Of a stretch of 64,000 bases of DNA, positions 60,931 through 64,000 are shown piece after piece. The first letter of the stretch is position 1. Each line of letters begins with the position of its first letter. Below the pieces are notes generated by a model. It was not told the origin of the DNA, ran no database searches, and saw only the letters and a list, made by a program, of their open reading frames with translations. The position numbers were made by a program, and so were the translations under genes. Source of the DNA: Charina bottae (taxonomy: Eukaryota > Chordata > Lepidosauria > Squamata > Charinaidae); the NCBI GenBank assembly GCA_023362775.1, contig JALMGJ010000012.1, positions 27,311,001 through 27,375,000 of the forward strand, read 5' to 3'.

Positions 60931-61529
60931 TCAACACAAAAAGATTGCAGCTTTGCTCTAAAATACAGAGGAGGAGGAGGAGGAGAAGGAGGGTTACTTT
61001 TGGAAAAATGGATATAACTCAAATATTAGAAATTTGGGAAATCCTGGCCTCTTTCTTAAAGGCCACTTACAATATCATCTTCTGGAATGATATTGGAATA
61101 ACTTCTACTGGCTTCCATTATTCCTTGTTAAAGGGATAGCTATAGGATTCAGAGCTGGCTGAAGGCGTTTTTCCACCAAAGCAAATAAGAAAGCACGTCC
61201 CCCCTCCACGTACAAAAACCGACTGGCATCTCTGTCTGCTGTTCCCCAGCAAGTACTGGCTTAAGGCGATTCTCCAGTTTACCCAATGGTAGGACTGGCC
61301 TTCCTGCAGTTGCCATATGGTGTAATTGTATTTTGTGGGTGCAAATGCCATCCTCCTTGAGAGAAGCAACCTGTTTGGAAACTGAACCGAGGGGCCATGT
61401 CCCTGCGGAGCACAGTTTCCCATTCTTGTGCTTGCAGGGATAGGATACCCCACAGCTTTCCCCTGCAGATGAGTCAGTGGTTTGAGTTATTACGGTGGGT
61501 GTTGCTTTCCATTAGACCCCAAACTTCTC
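60931..61529. other. intergenic, nothing recognised
   Basis: No gene. A short (GGA)n lies at 60968-60990. Confidence 0.5.
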
Positions 61530-61750
61530 ATCTCTAACCTTTGAAGGTGACCTATGGTGAGGAGAACATTGTATTTAGCTTTTACTGAGAGCACAGCTTT
61601 CATGAATGTTTTATTGTGAAAGTAAATGTCTGATTCTCTTAACTTATTTACATCCGCCTAGCATCACAGAGGGTTTGTCGTATTAAATATTAATTGCTCT
61701 TCTTTGGAAAATCTATGCTTTGTTAAAAATGATGCCACCCTGTATGTATG
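61530..61750. promoter_or_regulatory. candidate conserved non-coding element
   Basis: Repeat-free block with a forkhead-like CTTATTTACA (~61640), attaattgctc and gttttattgtgaaag. Regulatory role is an inference only. Confidence 0.35.
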
Positions 61751-62570
61751 TATCTCTCTCTCTCTCCTGATTTTTTGGGGGGTAGGGGTAGGAAGGAATG
61801 ATCTTTTATTTTCCTTTCTTTTTTTTTAAATGAAGGTGAATGTTAATGCATTACCCATTGTAAGTGGCTTTGAATTTTAGGTGAATTGAAAAGCACTTCC
61901 TTGGTTTCTGCAAGAATACCAGAGTTAATGGAAGGTGTCAGAAGTCTGCGAAGAGATGCATCCAGGTTTATAAAGATCTGTCCTTTTGTCTGCACCAGTA
62001 TGTCCTTGAGGAGTGGTCCTATTTCCATAGTGACCATCTCAGTCAATCTTCCAGCATCTCCAGCTTAAACCCCCCTCTGATACAGAAGGAAGAATCAATT
62101 CATATTCCATGCAGTCTGATTCTTGTCCAGCACAGTTTTGCAAGCCTTCATTCCTGGATCAGCTCCATCCTATTTCTGCATTAATTTATAATTGTTTCTT
62201 TTAAAAAAAACATGCAAAAAATGCATCCATCGCTATACATGTCTAAACTTGAAATATATTGGGACTAACACTTCTGGCAGCAAAAATCTTAAAACCCACT
62301 AGATGGCAGCAAAAAGATACAGACAATTGGCTCTCATCTACTGGCTGTCTGGATTTCTGAGCCCAGATCTGACACCTTGCTCTATATTTCTCAAGAACTA
62401 CACAGTCTTCAGTAAGGTGTCTTTAATGATAGTCTGGGGTCAATACAAACTCTTGGAAATGGTAAGAGCAGTTTTCCACCCTTAGTTGTATGGAATTTAT
62501 TAAGGCAGAATCTCCTGGAATGATTTGAAACGCTTTTGTCCAGCTGTTTCGCCATCTTGTTTAAGTTTTA
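61751..62570. other. intergenic, nothing recognised
   Basis: The frames at 61843-62068 on both strands have no identified domain. Confidence 0.45.
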
Positions 62571-62687
62571 TTCATTTTATTTTTTTATTTATTTTTCAAA
62601 TTTAGCCACCACCCATCTCCCCCAGAAAAGGGGGAGTTGCCATTGATGAGATACCCTGCCAAGGGACTCTTCCTCTCTCTCCTTATA

Positions 62688-63018
62688 AAAAGGTAAAGGA
62701 TCCCCCCGCACATTTGTGCAGTCGTGTCCGACTCTAGGGGCCGGTGCTCATCTCCGTTTGTTAGCTGAAGAGCCAGCGTTGTCCGAAGACGCTTCCACGG
62801 TCATGTGGCTGGCCTGATGCGTGCAGAACGCTGTTACCTACCCACTGAAGTGGCACCTATTAATCTACTTGCATTTGCATGCTTTCGAATTGCTAGGTTG
62901 GCAAGAGCTGGAGCTAGTGCGGGAGCTCACTCCACATGCAGGGCTAGGGATTCGAACCTCTGAACTTCCGATCGACAAGCCTGGCATCTTACCCGCTGAG
63001 CCACCACGCCCCTTTCTA
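62688..63018 (-). mobile_element. tRNA-derived SINE (~330-bp family), copy 7
   Basis: Minus-strand, almost full-length; a few bases are lost between the A- and B-boxes. Exact 10-bp duplication TCTCCTTATA (62678-62687 and 63019-63028). Confidence 0.9.
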
Positions 63019-63154
63019 TCTCCTTATAGTTTATGCCTAAAATTCCTTCCACCTCCCCTCAATTTTTCACACTACATTAAAAAGTACTGTTTTTATCAGA
63101 TCATCTAACTCAGTGTTGTTTCCCACCTAGCTGGCAATCCTTCTATGGATTATT

Positions 63155-63300
63155 TTTTTTATTAGTTAAATTTATATGACCACCCAACTCCCCCAACGGG
63201 GGACTCAGGACGGTTTACAATAAAATCAAAGTTAAAATATAAATATAAAATTACAAATTAGTAACATAACATAAATAAATACATAAAATAAATAAATTAT
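63155..63300 (-). mobile_element. LINE/SINE 3' tail fragment
   Basis: atgaccacccaactccccca, ggactcaggacggtttacaa and A-rich continuation. It is an antisense copy of the tail motif found beside the tetranucleotide repeats. Confidence 0.6.
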
Positions 63301-63879
63301 GCTGATGTATCTTTCTTAGTCCTACTGTAACTGGCAATGCCAGGGATCAACCTTTCCTCTGTAATCCATGCTGGGGTGGTGGAAGGTGTGGTCTAACTCA
63401 TCTGGAAGGCACCATCAGACCATGAACAGCTGTTGTAGTGTCTAACCTTTATCTTGAAGGATCTCCAGGTTTCCTTCTAGTACGAAGGACCACAGGTGGT
63501 GAGGACCAACATGTGGGATCTTAAAAGTAGCACCTTGAGCAGCAGGACCTACAGTCAACCACAATGATGCAAAACACTGACCCTCCTGCTGGGATGTCAT
63601 CATACAAAAGCTATTGTTGCATACTGTACTTCTAGAAGTTATAGGGAACAGTGTGAGTTGGAAGGGTTGAAAGGCCACTTTCTGGTAAATTTATTTATTT
63701 ATTTATTTGTTTGTTTAATTCATATGACCGCCCATCTCCCCCCATGGGGAAATTACAGAACACTGACTGATTACTGTATGCCCCAATGGGTGAGCCTCCA
63801 CTTGGCAACCATTTTGTCCCAGTGTCCACATTCTCCAAGTTTCCAATAGGTCCACCATCCCCAACACTCTTGTTATTCT
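63301..63879. other. intergenic; (TTTA)n plus tail at 63690-63750
   Basis: tttatttatttatttgtttg runs into tatgaccgcccatctccccc, another tail/microsatellite junction. No gene. Confidence 0.55.
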
Positions 63880-64000
63880 AAACAAAACACTGCACTGATT
63901 ACCTTAGCATGAATGAATTTATTCTGAAAGTGGCCAAGTTGATGGCCATTGCTACATCTTGCAGTATGAATCCCACAAACTAGCTTGTCAATGCATTTCA
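63880..64000 (+). mobile_element. common squamate interspersed repeat, fragment
   Basis: gttgatggccattgctacat and cttgcagtatgaatcccaca correspond to the 3' part of the repeat seen at 21.99-22.33 kb. Continues past the window edge. Confidence 0.5.

Overview
This window is vertebrate nuclear DNA, most likely from a squamate reptile. That rests on one unmistakable vertebrate gene (SMAD2) and on a repeat load that includes BovB/RTE LINEs, tRNA-headed SINEs of the Sauria type, CR1 and L2 LINEs, Penelope-like elements, hAT elements and many microsatellites. The species cannot be named from the sequence alone.

Region 1 (1 to about 10115, + strand) is the 3' half of SMAD2, the TGF-beta/activin receptor-regulated SMAD. 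Six coding exons (1677-1751, 3279-3332, 4740-4952, 5236-5373, 6010-6154, 7807-7930) have consensus splice sites and matching phases. Joined, they encode 249 residues from the PY-motif linker through the whole MH2 domain to the C-terminal SSMS phosphorylation tail. The start codon, MH1 domain and first part of the linker lie upstream of the window. A 3' UTR of about 2.2 kb follows, ending near an AATAAA at 10091. The introns hold a hAT element, a hairpin MITE with an exact 8-bp duplication, and a 5S-rRNA-like fragment.

Region 2 (about 10.1-64 kb) has no gene I can support. It is intergenic DNA built from layered mobile elements. Main items: a ~330-bp tRNA-derived SINE in seven copies, several with exact target duplications; a second tRNA-headed SINE whose internal 102-bp segment is tandemly multiplied (1, 2, 4, 5 and 9 copies at five loci); an almost intact 3' two-thirds of a BovB ORF2 (49373-50937, one frameshift) plus three short BovB 3' ends; L2 and CR1 LINE pieces; two related solo LTRs; hAT elements with 8-bp duplications; and Penelope-like elements. 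Four or more separated AT-rich, repeat-free blocks with homeodomain-type motifs look like conserved regulatory DNA.

The most notable structures are the Penelope-like termini. At 24247-24551 and 37063-37425 they form large palindromes flanked by 16- and 15-bp target duplications. Each arm folds as a hammerhead ribozyme (CUGANGA core, perfect 7-bp stem II, GAAA). A second Penelope terminal family (24.7, 47.0 and 59.4 kb) shows the same fold with compensatory changes in stem II. The second notable structure is the exact 102-bp nine-unit SINE array at 33.0-33.9 kb. It repeats a Pol III B-box in each unit and creates long but non-genic ORFs on both strands.
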